Origin: Gemmatimonadota bacterium
GTDB lineage: Bacteria > Gemmatimonadota > Gemmatimonadetes > Gemmatimonadales > Gemmatimonadaceae
Length of the DNA: 64,000 nt
Assembly: GCA_028287235.1 (NCBI GenBank)
Contig: JAQBQB010000001.1
Span: 52,344 to 116,343, forward strand
Direction: 5' to 3'
Position numbers and translations under genes: made by a program. The notes under the pieces are model-generated. The model was not told where the DNA came from. It ran no database searches and was given only the letters and a program-made list of their open reading frames with translations. Positions 33,822 through 41,897 of the stretch are shown here, in pieces (positions within the stretch are counted from its first letter, which is position 1; each line of letters starts with the position of its first letter).

Positions 33822-34711
33822 CACTGCGCCGGCGGCGAGCAGCACTCAGGGCCGCAGCACGTTTCGCCCTGCACCGTCATTGCCTGGAGCGGCTTCTTCG
33901 CGCGCACGAACGCGCTGATGAACTTTCCGTCGATCTCGCGCGCAAACGTGTCGGGATCGAGCCCGGAGCCGATGAGAAACGCGGATGCGTCGGCTGCGGT
34001 GTAGACGCGCGTTGGCTCGACGTCGACGCCGCGAAAGCCAGCGTCGGCGAGCAGGTCTCGATATTCCGTCTCCTCGAGCGCGCCGGCGACGCAGCCCATC
34101 CACAGCTCCATGTTGCGGCGCACCGCGCTTGGCACCTCTCCGCGTACGACCACGTCGGACACGGCGAAGCGGCCGCCCGGTCGGAGGACGCGGAACGCCT
34201 CGCGCAGCACCCGCGCCTTGTCGGCGGAAAGGTTGATCACGCAGTTGGAGATGATGACGTCGACGGAGTTGTCGGGGAGTGGAATCTGCTCGATTTCGCC
34301 CTTGAGAAACTCGACGTTCGCCGCGCCGGCCTTGCGCTTGTTCTCATTGGCGAGCGCCAGCATCTCGTCGGTCATGTCGAGCCCGTAGACCTTGCCGGCA
34401 GGTCCGACGCGCTTCGCCGACAGCAACACGTCGATGCCGCCGCCGGAGCCGAGGTCGAGCACCGTCTCGCCTTCGAGTAGTTGGGCGAGCGCCGTGGGAT
34501 TTCCGCAGCCGAGCGACGCGAGCAGCGCTTCGGCGGGGACGCCGGACTTCTGGCCTTCGTCGTAGAGGTTGGACGTGATCGGATCCCACGCCTCGGTGGT
34601 CGCGCCGCAGCAGGCGCTCGACCCGCAACACGAGGCGTCGGTCGCGCCTTCGGTGACTCGCAAGGCGGCCTGTCCGTATTTCTCTTTTACGCTGGCTTTG
34701 ACGTCGGTCAT
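33821..34711 (-). CDS. arsM: Arsenite S-adenosylmethionine methyltransferase
   Basis: A 296-residue ArsM-type enzyme that methylates As(III) to volatile or less bound products. The SAM site is VLDLGSGGGID (84-94). The As-binding cysteines expected in ArsM are visible: CCG near 28, Cys157 in IISNCVINLS and Cys207 in LWMGCVAGA. Extra cysteine pairs occur at both ends (CCG/ACCG near 28-36; TCCGPECC at 285-291), perhaps for arsenic capture. The ATG at 34711 follows a GGAG site by 6 bases and is preferred to an ATG four codons earlier. Second gene of the operon after arsR (49 bp). Confidence 0.92.
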   Translation of the reverse strand: MTDVKASVKEKYGQAALRVTEGATDASCCGSSACCGATTEAWDPITSNLYDEGQKSGVPAEALLASLGCGNPTALAQLLEGETVLDLGSGGGIDVLLSAKRVGPAGKVYGLDMTDEMLALANENKRKAGAANVEFLKGEIEQIPLPDNSVDVIISNCVINLSADKARVLREAFRVLRPGGRFAVSDVVVRGEVPSAVRRNMELWMGCVAGALEETEYRDLLADAGFRGVDVEPTRVYTAADASAFLIGSGLDPDTFAREIDGKFISAFVRAKKPLQAMTVQGETCCGPECCSPPAQ

Positions 34712-34760
34712 GGTATTCTCCATCGAGATTTCTTGATGAATTAGAGAAATGGGAAGACGG

Positions 34761-35087
34761 TCAACAGCAGTCCGAGCGCGTCGGCAAGCGGCGCGCCGTG
34801 GGCTCGAGCGCGCCGAGGATGCCGCGCGCCTCGGCGACGGCGACGGCGTTGAGCGAGTAGTAGATCCAGCGCCCTTCACGGCGGCCGGAGATGATGCCGG
34901 CGTCGCTCAATGTTTTCAGGTGCCAGGACAGCCGCGATTGCGCCATGTCGAGGTCGTCCATCAGGTCGCAGACGCACCGCTCGCCGTGAAGGAGCAGGGC
35001 GACGACCTCGAGGCGGATCTCGTCCGACAGCGCGTGGAAGAGCGCGGCGGCGCGAGCGGTATCGAGGCGAGCAACAGTAGCGGGCAT
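34761..35087 (-). CDS. arsR: ArsR-family arsenic-responsive repressor
   Basis: A 108-residue winged-helix repressor. The metalloid-binding motif is ERCVCDLMDDL (CVCDL, near residue 37) at the start of the recognition region, followed by SRLSWHLKTLSDAGII (DNA-reading helix). A C-terminal Cys pair (SDCC) could supply further thiols. In the presence of As(III) or Sb(III) it should release the promoter of arsR and arsM. It is the first gene of the ars operon and is preceded by a good sigma-70-like promoter. Confidence 0.92.
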   Translation of the reverse strand: MPATVARLDTARAAALFHALSDEIRLEVVALLLHGERCVCDLMDDLDMAQSRLSWHLKTLSDAGIISGRREGRWIYYSLNAVAVAEARGILGALEPTARRLPTRSDCC

Positions 35088-35094
35088 GGATGAA

Positions 35095-35122
35095 ATTGTA
35101 ACAGGATTTATTGATGGGTCAA
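35095..35122 (-). promoter_or_regulatory. Sigma-70-like promoter of the ars operon
   Basis: Reading on the minus strand, TTGACC (35122-35117) and TACAAT (35100-35095) are separated by 16 bp, a close match to a bacterial housekeeping promoter. The predicted start would lie only one or two bases before the arsR ATG at 35087, so the transcript could be nearly leaderless. The AT-rich spacer is a natural place for ArsR to bind. Confidence 0.6.
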
Positions 35123-35146
35123 GGCATGCAATTGATCCAGCGGTTG

Positions 35147-35158
35147 GTTAGGCCTAAC
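35147..35158. promoter_or_regulatory. 12-bp palindrome GTTAGGCCTAAC
   Basis: A perfect palindrome built from the same GTTAGGC half-site as the mntH operator, but without a spacer. It lies 59-71 bp upstream of arsR and just after the 3' end of the downstream-reading PAP2 gene. It may be a second metal-regulator site or a chance palindrome. Confidence 0.35.
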
Positions 35159-35182
35159 GGGCTAGCGCGAGGACGGACTAGA

Positions 35183-36049
35183 TCAAAACGGAAGCAGCCT
35201 GATTCCAAACCCACCGCCGTCGCGCGTCACGACCATCGTCGCCTTTTTCAACAGCTTCCGGTCGACCCAGTTGTTCGGATGCGCATGGCTGTACCCGACC
35301 ACTTTCTGTCCGGAGAACACGCCGAGGAAGACGCCCATCGCGATGTCGCTCGTCCAATGCTCGTCCAGATACATGCGCGCGAGCGACGGCGCGGTGGCGG
35401 CGACGTACAACATCGGTGTGAGAATCTCACGGTTGGGCGTGTGCCGATAGCGCATCTCTTGCGCGAGCGCGGTGGCAGCGGCGAAGCTCGCCATGGCGTG
35501 CATCGACGGATACGACCGATAGTTGAAGCTCGTGAACCCGTGCAACAACTGGAATTCGCGCGGATCGGCGTCGCGCACTTCGCCCGAGTCGTCGAGCACG
35601 TATGGACGCGCCCGTCCGAGGGCGCCGCGGACGACTTGAATGAACATCGCCGCCGACGCGACCGACTCCGTCGTGTGCAGCGCGACGTCGGCCGTCCCCT
35701 GATCGCGCGACCACCGCGCGACTGCCCACGTGGCTCCGCCGGTGATCATCAACACGGTCTCGGTCACGAGACTCCCACGCTTGGCCGCCGCGGTGAGGCC
35801 GGGGTGACGCTGATGAAACGCGGAATCGGTGAATGCGTGGGCGACGCGGACGTCGAGCGCGAACAGCCCCACGCTCGCGGCGCTGGCCGCGCCGATCAGC
35901 GCCATGTCCCGATGCGTGATCAGCACTCCCGAGCCCGGGCTGCCCGGTGTGCTCTGCGCCGAAGCCGGCGATGCACACCACGCGAACACGAATCCCAACG
36001 CGGCGAGCGCCGCGCGGACGGTCCTGCAACGCGTGACGGATACGATCAC
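35183..36049 (-). CDS. PAP2-family phosphatase-like protein, secreted
   Basis: A 288-residue exported protein with a signal peptide (about 1-29) and a PAP2/acid-phosphatase core. The three PAP2 motifs are partly degenerate: ALGRARPY (KxxxxxxRP with Arg for Lys), SYPSMHA (PSxH) and ARMYLDEHWTSDI (SRxxxxxHxxxD with Ala for Ser). It resembles secreted PAP2 proteins of Bacteroidota and Gemmatimonadota. The His residues are present, so activity is possible. GTG start at 36049 forms a GTGA overlap with the upstream PAP2 gene, so the two are coupled. Confidence 0.82.
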   Translation of the reverse strand: MIVSVTRCRTVRAALAALGFVFAWCASPASAQSTPGSPGSGVLITHRDMALIGAASAASVGLFALDVRVAHAFTDSAFHQRHPGLTAAAKRGSLVTETVLMITGGATWAVARWSRDQGTADVALHTTESVASAAMFIQVVRGALGRARPYVLDDSGEVRDADPREFQLLHGFTSFNYRSYPSMHAMASFAAATALAQEMRYRHTPNREILTPMLYVAATAPSLARMYLDEHWTSDIAMGVFLGVFSGQKVVGYSHAHPNNWVDRKLLKKATMVVTRDGGGFGIRLLPF

Positions 36050-36741
36050 GAAGCGACCACCGGTGTCGGCCGCGCGCCGCGTGCGACGCGGCGCCGGCGG
36101 TTGCGATTGTAGAGGCCGACACACAACACGGCCACGAGAATTCCGGCGGTCCACCCGCCGATGACGTCCGTGGCCCAATGCGCGTCGAGGTACACGCGGC
36201 TGACGCCGATGAGAAGCGGGACGAGCACGCCGACGAGCATCGCAACCACGGGACCGATGATCTCTTCGCGCCAGTAGACGTACGCCAGCGTGCAACACAC
36301 CGCCGCCGACGCGGTGGCATGGGCCGACGGAAACGAAAAGGTGTTTCCCTCGAACACGTGGCCGAGACCGGGCGGCCGCGGTCGCGCGTAGAGCCGCTTG
36401 GCGCTCTCGAAGAAGCCGATGGCCACCACGGGCGCCAGCAACACGCTCGCCGCCACGCGCCGGTGCCCTCGATACCAGAGGTACGCCGCGGCGATCACCG
36501 CCAGCAGATACATGGAGCGTGTGGCGCCGACGGTGCTGACCCAGATGAAGAACGTCACGAGCGACGGCACCTGGTGCGCGACGATCCAGTTCCGGATCGC
36601 GCCATCGAAGCCTGTCGTTTCGTGGGCGGCAACGTCTCCGCCGATCTTTGCGAACGCCAGCACGGCGGCGATACCGAGCAATACGACAGCCGCCCAGTTC
36701 CTGGAGAACTGGGCCAGCCACGCCTTCGACGAACCAGTCAT
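36046..36741 (-). CDS. Membrane PAP2-family phosphatase
   Basis: A 231-residue integral membrane phosphatase with about six helices and intact motifs: KRLYARPRP, FPSAHA and SRVYLDAHWATDV. It would dephosphorylate lipid substrates such as undecaprenyl pyrophosphate or phosphatidate at the outer face of the inner membrane; which one cannot be told. Paired with the secreted PAP2-like gene downstream through a 4-bp overlap. Confidence 0.9.
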   Translation of the reverse strand: MTGSSKAWLAQFSRNWAAVVLLGIAAVLAFAKIGGDVAAHETTGFDGAIRNWIVAHQVPSLVTFFIWVSTVGATRSMYLLAVIAAAYLWYRGHRRVAASVLLAPVVAIGFFESAKRLYARPRPPGLGHVFEGNTFSFPSAHATASAAVCCTLAYVYWREEIIGPVVAMLVGVLVPLLIGVSRVYLDAHWATDVIGGWTAGILVAVLCVGLYNRNRRRRVARGARPTPVVAS

Positions 36742-36814
36742 GGATTCCTGCCACGCAGGATTCGGGCTCAGCCGCGGCGCGCGGGCTCGCGCCGGAGGCG
36801 ACTTGATGACGGCG

Positions 36815-37426
36815 TTACGGGCTGAGTAGCTCGAGGAACTGGCTCAGCGCGCGGTGTGTGAGTCCCCACACCGTGTGCTCGCCGTGCTTGAAGACGTCGA
36901 CTTCGGCGTCGCCCACGCCGCGGATGGGAACGAAGGCGCGACCCCATGCGGCCGTCTCGCGCACCGCAGCGAGCGGCACCCAGAATGCCTCCGCGACCTC
37001 GGGGCTCTCGACGGTCGTGACCTCCGGCTTCACCACGGCGACGAAGGGGCGGATGATCAGCGGGGGCAGCGTTGGTGAGCGCGGGCTGATGTCGTCGAGC
37101 GTGCCGAGGATGCGGCCGTCGCGCGCGAGATCGATGCCTGTCTCCTCCCACGTTTCGCGAATCGCCGTCTGTTCGAGATCGCGGTCGCCGGGATCCATTC
37201 GCCCGCCAGGACACGCGATGTGGCCGCTCCACGGATCCTGCTCCATTTCTGCGCGCTTGATCAAGAGCAGCTCCGGCTCGCCGCTCTCGGTGGGACGGAG
37301 CACGAGCGCGATCGCGGCGAAGCGCTTGATGCCGTCCGTCTCGATGGTCCGGCCAGATTGCGCAGCGAGTCGCAGCGCGAGCCGCGCGACGTCGGGATGG
37401 GTGAGCAGCGCGTCGAGCGTCGTCAC
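36815..37426 (-). CDS. Nudix hydrolase, CoA-pyrophosphatase (NudL) type
   Basis: A 203-residue Nudix protein. LLLIKRAEMEQDPWSGHIACPGG before the Nudix box is close to the UPF0035/NudL signature, and the box itself (GGRMDPGDRD... RETWEETGI) has the REx2EE metal ligands with the slightly extended spacing of that group. It probably hydrolyses CoA or related dinucleotide pyrophosphates. A few bases separate it from the rhodanese gene upstream in transcription order. I judged the quoted string by eye. Confidence 0.85.
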   Translation of the reverse strand: MTTLDALLTHPDVARLALRLAAQSGRTIETDGIKRFAAIALVLRPTESGEPELLLIKRAEMEQDPWSGHIACPGGRMDPGDRDLEQTAIRETWEETGIDLARDGRILGTLDDISPRSPTLPPLIIRPFVAVVKPEVTTVESPEVAEAFWVPLAAVRETAAWGRAFVPIRGVGDAEVDVFKHGEHTVWGLTHRALSQFLELLSP

Positions 37427-37429
37427 AGA

Positions 37430-37783
37430 TTACTCGACGTCGCCGCCGGCCTCCGCCCAGGCGCGAAAGCCGCCGGCCATCGACGCCACGTCGGTGTAGC
37501 CCATCGCCTGCATCGTGTCGGCCGCGAACGCCGAACGATTGCCCGACGCGCAGTAGATCACGACGTGCGCGTCGCGTGGAATCACCGCTTCGACTTTCGT
37601 CTCGAGGTTTCCGCGCGAGATGTGGAGCGTGCCGGGAATCTTGCCCAGGTTCACTTCCTGGAGATCGCGCACGTCGAGAAGCGTGAGCGGCTGACCGCTT
37701 TTCTGCATCTCCATCACCTGGGCGACGGTGACTTCCTTGATGCGCGCCTTCGCTTCGGTGATGAGGTCGAGTCCGGTTTTCAT
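37430..37783 (-). CDS. Rhodanese-domain sulfurtransferase
   Basis: A 117-residue single rhodanese domain. LLDVRDLQEV carries the conserved Asp-Val-Arg, and the active loop is CASGNRS with catalytic Cys near residue 83. It would carry a persulfide for sulfur transfer or cyanide/sulfide detoxification. The ATG at 37783 is chosen over a TTG nine codons earlier because homologues typically begin MKTGLDLI. It precedes the Nudix gene by three bases, suggesting co-transcription. Confidence 0.9.
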   Translation of the reverse strand: MKTGLDLITEAKARIKEVTVAQVMEMQKSGQPLTLLDVRDLQEVNLGKIPGTLHISRGNLETKVEAVIPRDAHVVIYCASGNRSAFAADTMQAMGYTDVASMAGGFRAWAEAGGDVE

Positions 37784-37825
37784 TCGATGGGGATTGAGTG
37801 CGCGCGACAATGGCGGGATGACAAT

Positions 37826-38725
37826 CTAGCGCGGGATGACATCGAGTGTCCGTCGATCGGCATCCAGCTCCGCGATCGCGCCGAGGGGCACCGTCCACTG
37901 ATTGGCGATGTGGCCGAGTGGAATGCCACTGATGCAGGGCACGGCGCAGCGGTCCGCCACTTCCAACAGCAGAGTCGCGAGCGGACGCTGTTCGCTCGAC
38001 GGCTCGTCGGGCACGTCGGTGAACTGTCCGAACGCGATGCCGGCGACGCGAGCGAGCGCGCCGCTGAGTCGGAGCTGCGTGAGCATGCGATCGATGCGAT
38101 ACACCGACTCGTTGACGTCCTCGAGCACGAGGATGGCGCCGTCGAGCTGCTGCGCGTACGGCGTGCCGAGGAGCGACGTCACGAGTGCGAGGTTGCCACC
38201 CGCGAGTGGCCCTCGCGCCACGCCGTCGCGCAGCGCGACCGAGTCGGGCGCGTGACCGCACGGATTCACCCCGTCGACGAGCGCGGCGCGCAGCGAGGCG
38301 CGACTGAATTCCGTCAACGGCGCGCGCGCCGTAGGACCATGATAGGTGACGAGCTGCGCGCTGCGGCCGATCGCGGCGTGCAGCGCCGTGATGTCGGAAT
38401 AGCCGATGAGCGCTTTCGTCGAGTGCCGCCACGCGCCGTAGTCGAGCTCGTCCAGCAGACGCATCGAACCGTATCCGCCGCGAATGCACCACACCGCGTC
38501 GATCGAATCGTCGGCGGCCGCGCGATTGAAATCGGCGAGACGGTGGGCGTCGCTTCCGGCGAGATAGCCGTCGCGCTCGAGCACGTGTTCACCGACGATG
38601 GGTTCCCAGCCGAGCGAGCGCGTGGTGTCGACAGCGTGCTGCAAATCCGATTCATCGCGCAGCGGCCCGGACGGCGCGACGAGGGCAACGCGTGAGCCCG
38701 GCACGAGCAAGTCAGGAACTCTCAT
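37826..38725 (-). CDS. LD-carboxypeptidase (peptidase family S66)
   Basis: A 299-residue LdcA-like enzyme that removes the terminal D-Ala from murein tetrapeptides during peptidoglycan recycling, in the cytoplasm. Signatures are ALVAPSGPL at the start, WCIRGGYGS, IGYSDITALH (nucleophile Ser in GYSD), LVLEDVNE with the Glu of the Ser-His-Glu triad, and GIPLGH with the His. ATG at 38725 is preferred to an upstream GTG three codons earlier. Single gene; the next plus-strand gene is divergent. Confidence 0.92.
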   Translation of the reverse strand: MRVPDLLVPGSRVALVAPSGPLRDESDLQHAVDTTRSLGWEPIVGEHVLERDGYLAGSDAHRLADFNRAAADDSIDAVWCIRGGYGSMRLLDELDYGAWRHSTKALIGYSDITALHAAIGRSAQLVTYHGPTARAPLTEFSRASLRAALVDGVNPCGHAPDSVALRDGVARGPLAGGNLALVTSLLGTPYAQQLDGAILVLEDVNESVYRIDRMLTQLRLSGALARVAGIAFGQFTDVPDEPSSEQRPLATLLLEVADRCAVPCISGIPLGHIANQWTVPLGAIAELDADRRTLDVIPR

Positions 38726-38782
38726 GACGAGCACATACGCACAGCACCCCCGGGCTCGTCAACTCGACGCTTTTTGTTTTTG

Positions 38783-38798
38783 TGGCACTCTGCGTGCG
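38783..38798 (+). promoter_or_regulatory. Sigma-54-like -24/-12 promoter
   Basis: TGGCAC at 38783-38788 and GTGC at 38794-38797 place GG and GC exactly 10 bp apart, as required for RpoN promoters (TGGCAC-N5-TTGC). A T-rich stretch precedes it. It is about 77 bp upstream of the Gly/Ser-rich protein gene. The match is good but not perfect, and no enhancer-binding activator is seen nearby. Confidence 0.4.
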
Positions 38799-38873
38799 AA
38801 AGAGGAGTTTGCACGCCGGCGGTACATTCGCGAAACACGCCGGCTCCAGACTCACGAAGTACGGAGGATCAAC

Positions 38874-39386
38874 ATGGCGGATCGCCAGAACAACCAGGGC
38901 AACAGCGGCATGAGCGGTTCCACGAGTGGATCGACGAGTGGATCGAGCGGCGGCTCGCGCGACAACAGCATGAGCGACCCCTCGTCCTCGGACAACCTCG
39001 GTTCGCGCAGCGGCTCGTCGTCGAGCTCGCAGCAAGGCGACGGACAGAGCGATTCGAGCAAGACCGGCAAGACCGCTAGCACGGGAAACACCGGAAACAC
39101 CGGCAACACCGGAAACGCCAGCAGCACTGGCAATACCGGCAATACCGGCGGCCGTACCGACCGGCAGAGCGACGATCTCGGCAACTCGTCGAATCGCGGC
39201 GGGATGGGCGATCAGTCGAGCGGCAGCAGCGGAGCGGGCGGCATGAAGGGCTCGTCGGGCTCGAGCGGCTCGTCGGGCAGCTCCGGCTCGTCGGGCGGAT
39301 CGTCAGGTGGCTCCGGCTCGTCGGGTGGTTCTGGTTCGTCGGGTGGCTCGGGCTCCTCGGGGACGAGCGGCAACAACCCGCGCTGA
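38874..39386 (+). CDS. Gly/Ser-rich low-complexity protein
   Basis: A 170-residue protein made almost wholly of Gly, Ser, Asn, Thr and Asp. It contains a GNTG(N) tandem block (about 70-95) and a GSSG/GGSGSSG block (about 122-165) from 9-bp direct repeats; no aromatic or hydrophobic core is present and no signal peptide is obvious. A strong GGAGG site precedes the ATG by 7 bases. Such sequences are disordered and could be a stress/desiccation protein, a hydrogel-like matrix component or a surface linker. No function is claimed. It may be under sigma-54 control. Confidence 0.7.
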   Translation: MADRQNNQGNSGMSGSTSGSTSGSSGGSRDNSMSDPSSSDNLGSRSGSSSSSQQGDGQSDSSKTGKTASTGNTGNTGNTGNASSTGNTGNTGGRTDRQSDDLGNSSNRGGMGDQSSGSSGAGGMKGSSGSSGSSGSSGSSGGSSGGSGSSGGSGSSGGSGSSGTSGNNPR

Positions 39387-39412
39387 GCTTCTCGCCGTTC
39401 CGGTTCGCAACG

Positions 39413-39440
39413 CGCGCCAAAGCTGAATAGCTTTGGCGCG
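39413..39440 (+). terminator. 12-bp perfect hairpin touching the next start codon
   Basis: CGCGCCAAAGCT (39413-39424), loop GAAT, AGCTTTGGCGCG (39429-39440). The hairpin lies 27 bp after the stop of the Gly/Ser-rich gene. It has no T-tract, and its last base is the G of the GTG start of the symporter gene. It could be a factor-dependent terminator or a translational lock on the symporter. Confidence 0.55.
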
Positions 39441-40717
39441 TGTCGCTTACTTCCCGGGTTCTTCTCGCGCTCGTCGCCGGCATCGGCATCGGCCTCGTCC
39501 TGAGCGCGACGGACCCGACCGCGGCTCGAATGGCCATCGCCGTCGTCGAGCCCGTCGGCACGCTGTTCGTGAACGCGATTCGCATGACGGTGCTTCCGCT
39601 CGTCTTCGCGAGTCTTGTCGTCGGCATCGCGACGTCGAGCAGCGGCTCCGTCGTGGCACGCATCGGTGGACGCGGCATCGTCGTATTCGTGCTGCTGCTC
39701 ACGGCGTCGGGTGCCGTAGGCGCGCTCGTGGCGCCACCGATGCTGTCGCACGTATCGGCAGACCCGGCCGCATTAGCCAGCGTTCGCGCGTCGGCGGCGT
39801 CGGCCAGCGCGGGCGCCTTGTCCACCGCGGCTGTGCAGACACCGTCCGAGTGGCTCGTCTCGCTCGTGCCCGCCAACGCATTTCGCGCGGCCGTCGACGG
39901 CGCGATGCTTCCGCTCATCGTCTTCGCGCTCGTGCTCGGCCTCGCCCTCGTCTCCATTCCCGATTCCGCGGCGCGCGAACGAACGGTGATGGTGTTCCGC
40001 GCCGTCTCGGAGTCGATGTTGGTGCTCGTGCGCTGGCTGCTCGTCGTCGCGCCGATCGGCGTGTTCGCGCTCGCGCTGCCGCTCGTCGCCCGGCTGGGTC
40101 TGTCCGCGGTCGGCGCGCTGGCGACGTACGTCGCGCTGGTGTCGATCGCGGCGATCGTGTTCATCGTGCTCGTGCTCTATCCGTCCGCGGCATGGTTCGG
40201 CGGCATCTCGCTGCGAGACTTCGCGCGCGCCGCGGCGCCGGCGCAGGCGGTCGCGTTCTCGTCGCGGTCGTCGCTCGCCGCGCTGCCGGCGCTCATCGAA
40301 ACCGCGCGCACGCGGCTGCACCTTCCGGAAGAGATCACCGGATTTTTTCTGCCGCTCGCCACCGCGGTCTTTCGCGTCGGTGCCGCGCTCGGCCTCACGA
40401 CGGGCGCCGTCTTCATCGCTCGGCTCTACGGCATCAGCATCAGCGGGTCGCAGCTCGTGACCATCGTCGCCACGGCGATCATCACGAGCTTCAGCATTCC
40501 GGGAATTCCCGGCGGATCGATCATCGCCATGGTCCCCGTGCTGACAGCCGTCGGTCTTCCGGTCGAAGGCATCGGCATTCTGCTGGGCGTCGACACGATT
40601 CCCGATCTCTTTCGCACCACCGCGAACGTCACCGGCCAGCTCGCGGCGGCGACGATCGTTGCCCGTGGGTCGCGCGCATCGCAGGTAGCTTCGGCCGACA
40701 GCACGACCGAGCCGTGA
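39440..40717 (+). CDS. Dicarboxylate/amino-acid:cation symporter (DAACS/GltP family)
   Basis: A 425-residue symporter with eight helices and two re-entrant hairpins. The hairpin 1 serine motif is SSRSSLAALP; the late segment VDTIPDLFRTTANVTGQ matches the family's D-x-x-R-T-x-x-N-V-T-G with the substrate- and cation-binding Asp, Arg and Asn. It would import dicarboxylates or acidic amino acids with protons or sodium. An Ala/Ser-rich loop at about 100-135 is longer than usual. GTG start at 39440 lies at the end of a hairpin; its stop overlaps the next GTG. Confidence 0.93.
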   Translation: MSLTSRVLLALVAGIGIGLVLSATDPTAARMAIAVVEPVGTLFVNAIRMTVLPLVFASLVVGIATSSSGSVVARIGGRGIVVFVLLLTASGAVGALVAPPMLSHVSADPAALASVRASAASASAGALSTAAVQTPSEWLVSLVPANAFRAAVDGAMLPLIVFALVLGLALVSIPDSAARERTVMVFRAVSESMLVLVRWLLVVAPIGVFALALPLVARLGLSAVGALATYVALVSIAAIVFIVLVLYPSAAWFGGISLRDFARAAAPAQAVAFSSRSSLAALPALIETARTRLHLPEEITGFFLPLATAVFRVGAALGLTTGAVFIARLYGISISGSQLVTIVATAIITSFSIPGIPGGSIIAMVPVLTAVGLPVEGIGILLGVDTIPDLFRTTANVTGQLAAATIVARGSRASQVASADSTTEP

Positions 40718-41874
40718 CGTCGCTCGCGGTACCGCTGCTCTGGTCGTTGCCGTGGGTCGTGCCGCCGATTGCGGCCGCCATGCGATCACGCCGCTCTCGC
40801 GCGCTCGACGAATTTTCCGCGGTCGTTCCCGATCCGGCGCCGCCCGTGTCCGTGATCATTCCGGCGCGAAACGAGCGGCGTAACATCGAGCGCTGCGTGC
40901 GGTCGGTGCTGGCGTCTCGCTATCCGGCGCTCGAGGTGATCGTCGTGGACGATCATTCCACCGACGGCACGGGCGAGATCGCGGGGGACATTGCGCGCGG
41001 CGACGCGCGTCTTCGCGTCGTACCCGCTCCCGACCTTCCCGCCGGCTGGTTCGGCAAACAATGGGCATGTGCGACCGGCGCGGCCGAGGCCCGCGGCGAG
41101 CTGCTCCTCTTCACGGATGCCGATACGCGGCACGGGGACGATCTGCTTCCGCGCGCCGTGAACGCCATGCGCGCGCGCGGCGCCGACCTGTTCACGATTG
41201 CCGGCCACCAGGAGACACACAGCTTCTGGGAACGCGTCATCCAGCCGCAGCTCTTCGCGCTGCTGTCGATTCGCTACGGCGGCACCGAGCATGTGAACGA
41301 CGCCAAGCGCCCGGCCGACGTGATCGCCAACGGCCAGTACATCTTGGTGCGCCGTGACGCGTACGACGCGATCGGCGGCCACGCCTTGGTGCGGGATCAG
41401 GTGGCCGAGGATCTGGCGCTGGCGCAGGAATTCTTTCGCGCCGGCCGCCGCGTGGTGTTGATGCTCGCGATGCGCCAGTTCTCGACACACATGTACGCCT
41501 CGCTCGGTGAGATCGTTCGCGGATGGCGGAAGAACATCTACGCCGGCGGCCGCAACGCGATGCTCGGCGGCGCGGCCGGCCGACTCGCCTATCCGTTCGT
41601 GCTCATCGCGTTGCCGCTCACGGGCCTCCTGCCTCCGCTCGCGTTGGTACTCAGCGCGGCGGGAGTGTTGTCGGATGCGTGGATGCTCTGGTCGGCGGTG
41701 GTGGTCGCGGTGGCGCTGCTGTTTTGGATCGCGGTGTACCGGTTCATTGGGGAGCCGGTGTGGTATGCGCTGCTATATCCGCTCGGGCTGGCGATGCTTG
41801 GGTACATCGCCGTGGGAGCGGTAGTGAAGGGGCGGAAGGTGGAGTGGAAGGAGAGGAAGTATCTCAGCTCGTAG
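40714..41874 (+). CDS. Family-2 glycosyltransferase, membrane-associated
   Basis: A 386-residue GT2 enzyme: N-terminal membrane helix (about 3-20), GT-A domain (about 45-280) with VSVIIPARNE, VVDDHSTDGT, the DxD motif as DADT, and a catalytic-base region VAEDLAL, then two or three C-terminal helices (about 295-370). The layout is like CrtQ/HpnB-type transferases that act on lipids or carotenoids. Acceptor unknown. The GTG overlaps the symporter stop (GTGA). The stop sits inside the 9-mer AGCTCGTAG that also occurs in the repeat at 48461. Confidence 0.88.
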   Translation: MTSLAVPLLWSLPWVVPPIAAAMRSRRSRALDEFSAVVPDPAPPVSVIIPARNERRNIERCVRSVLASRYPALEVIVVDDHSTDGTGEIAGDIARGDARLRVVPAPDLPAGWFGKQWACATGAAEARGELLLFTDADTRHGDDLLPRAVNAMRARGADLFTIAGHQETHSFWERVIQPQLFALLSIRYGGTEHVNDAKRPADVIANGQYILVRRDAYDAIGGHALVRDQVAEDLALAQEFFRAGRRVVLMLAMRQFSTHMYASLGEIVRGWRKNIYAGGRNAMLGGAAGRLAYPFVLIALPLTGLLPPLALVLSAAGVLSDAWMLWSAVVVAVALLFWIAVYRFIGEPVWYALLYPLGLAMLGYIAVGAVVKGRKVEWKERKYLSS

Positions 41875-41897
41875 GTATTCGATCGAGCTAGCTGCCT

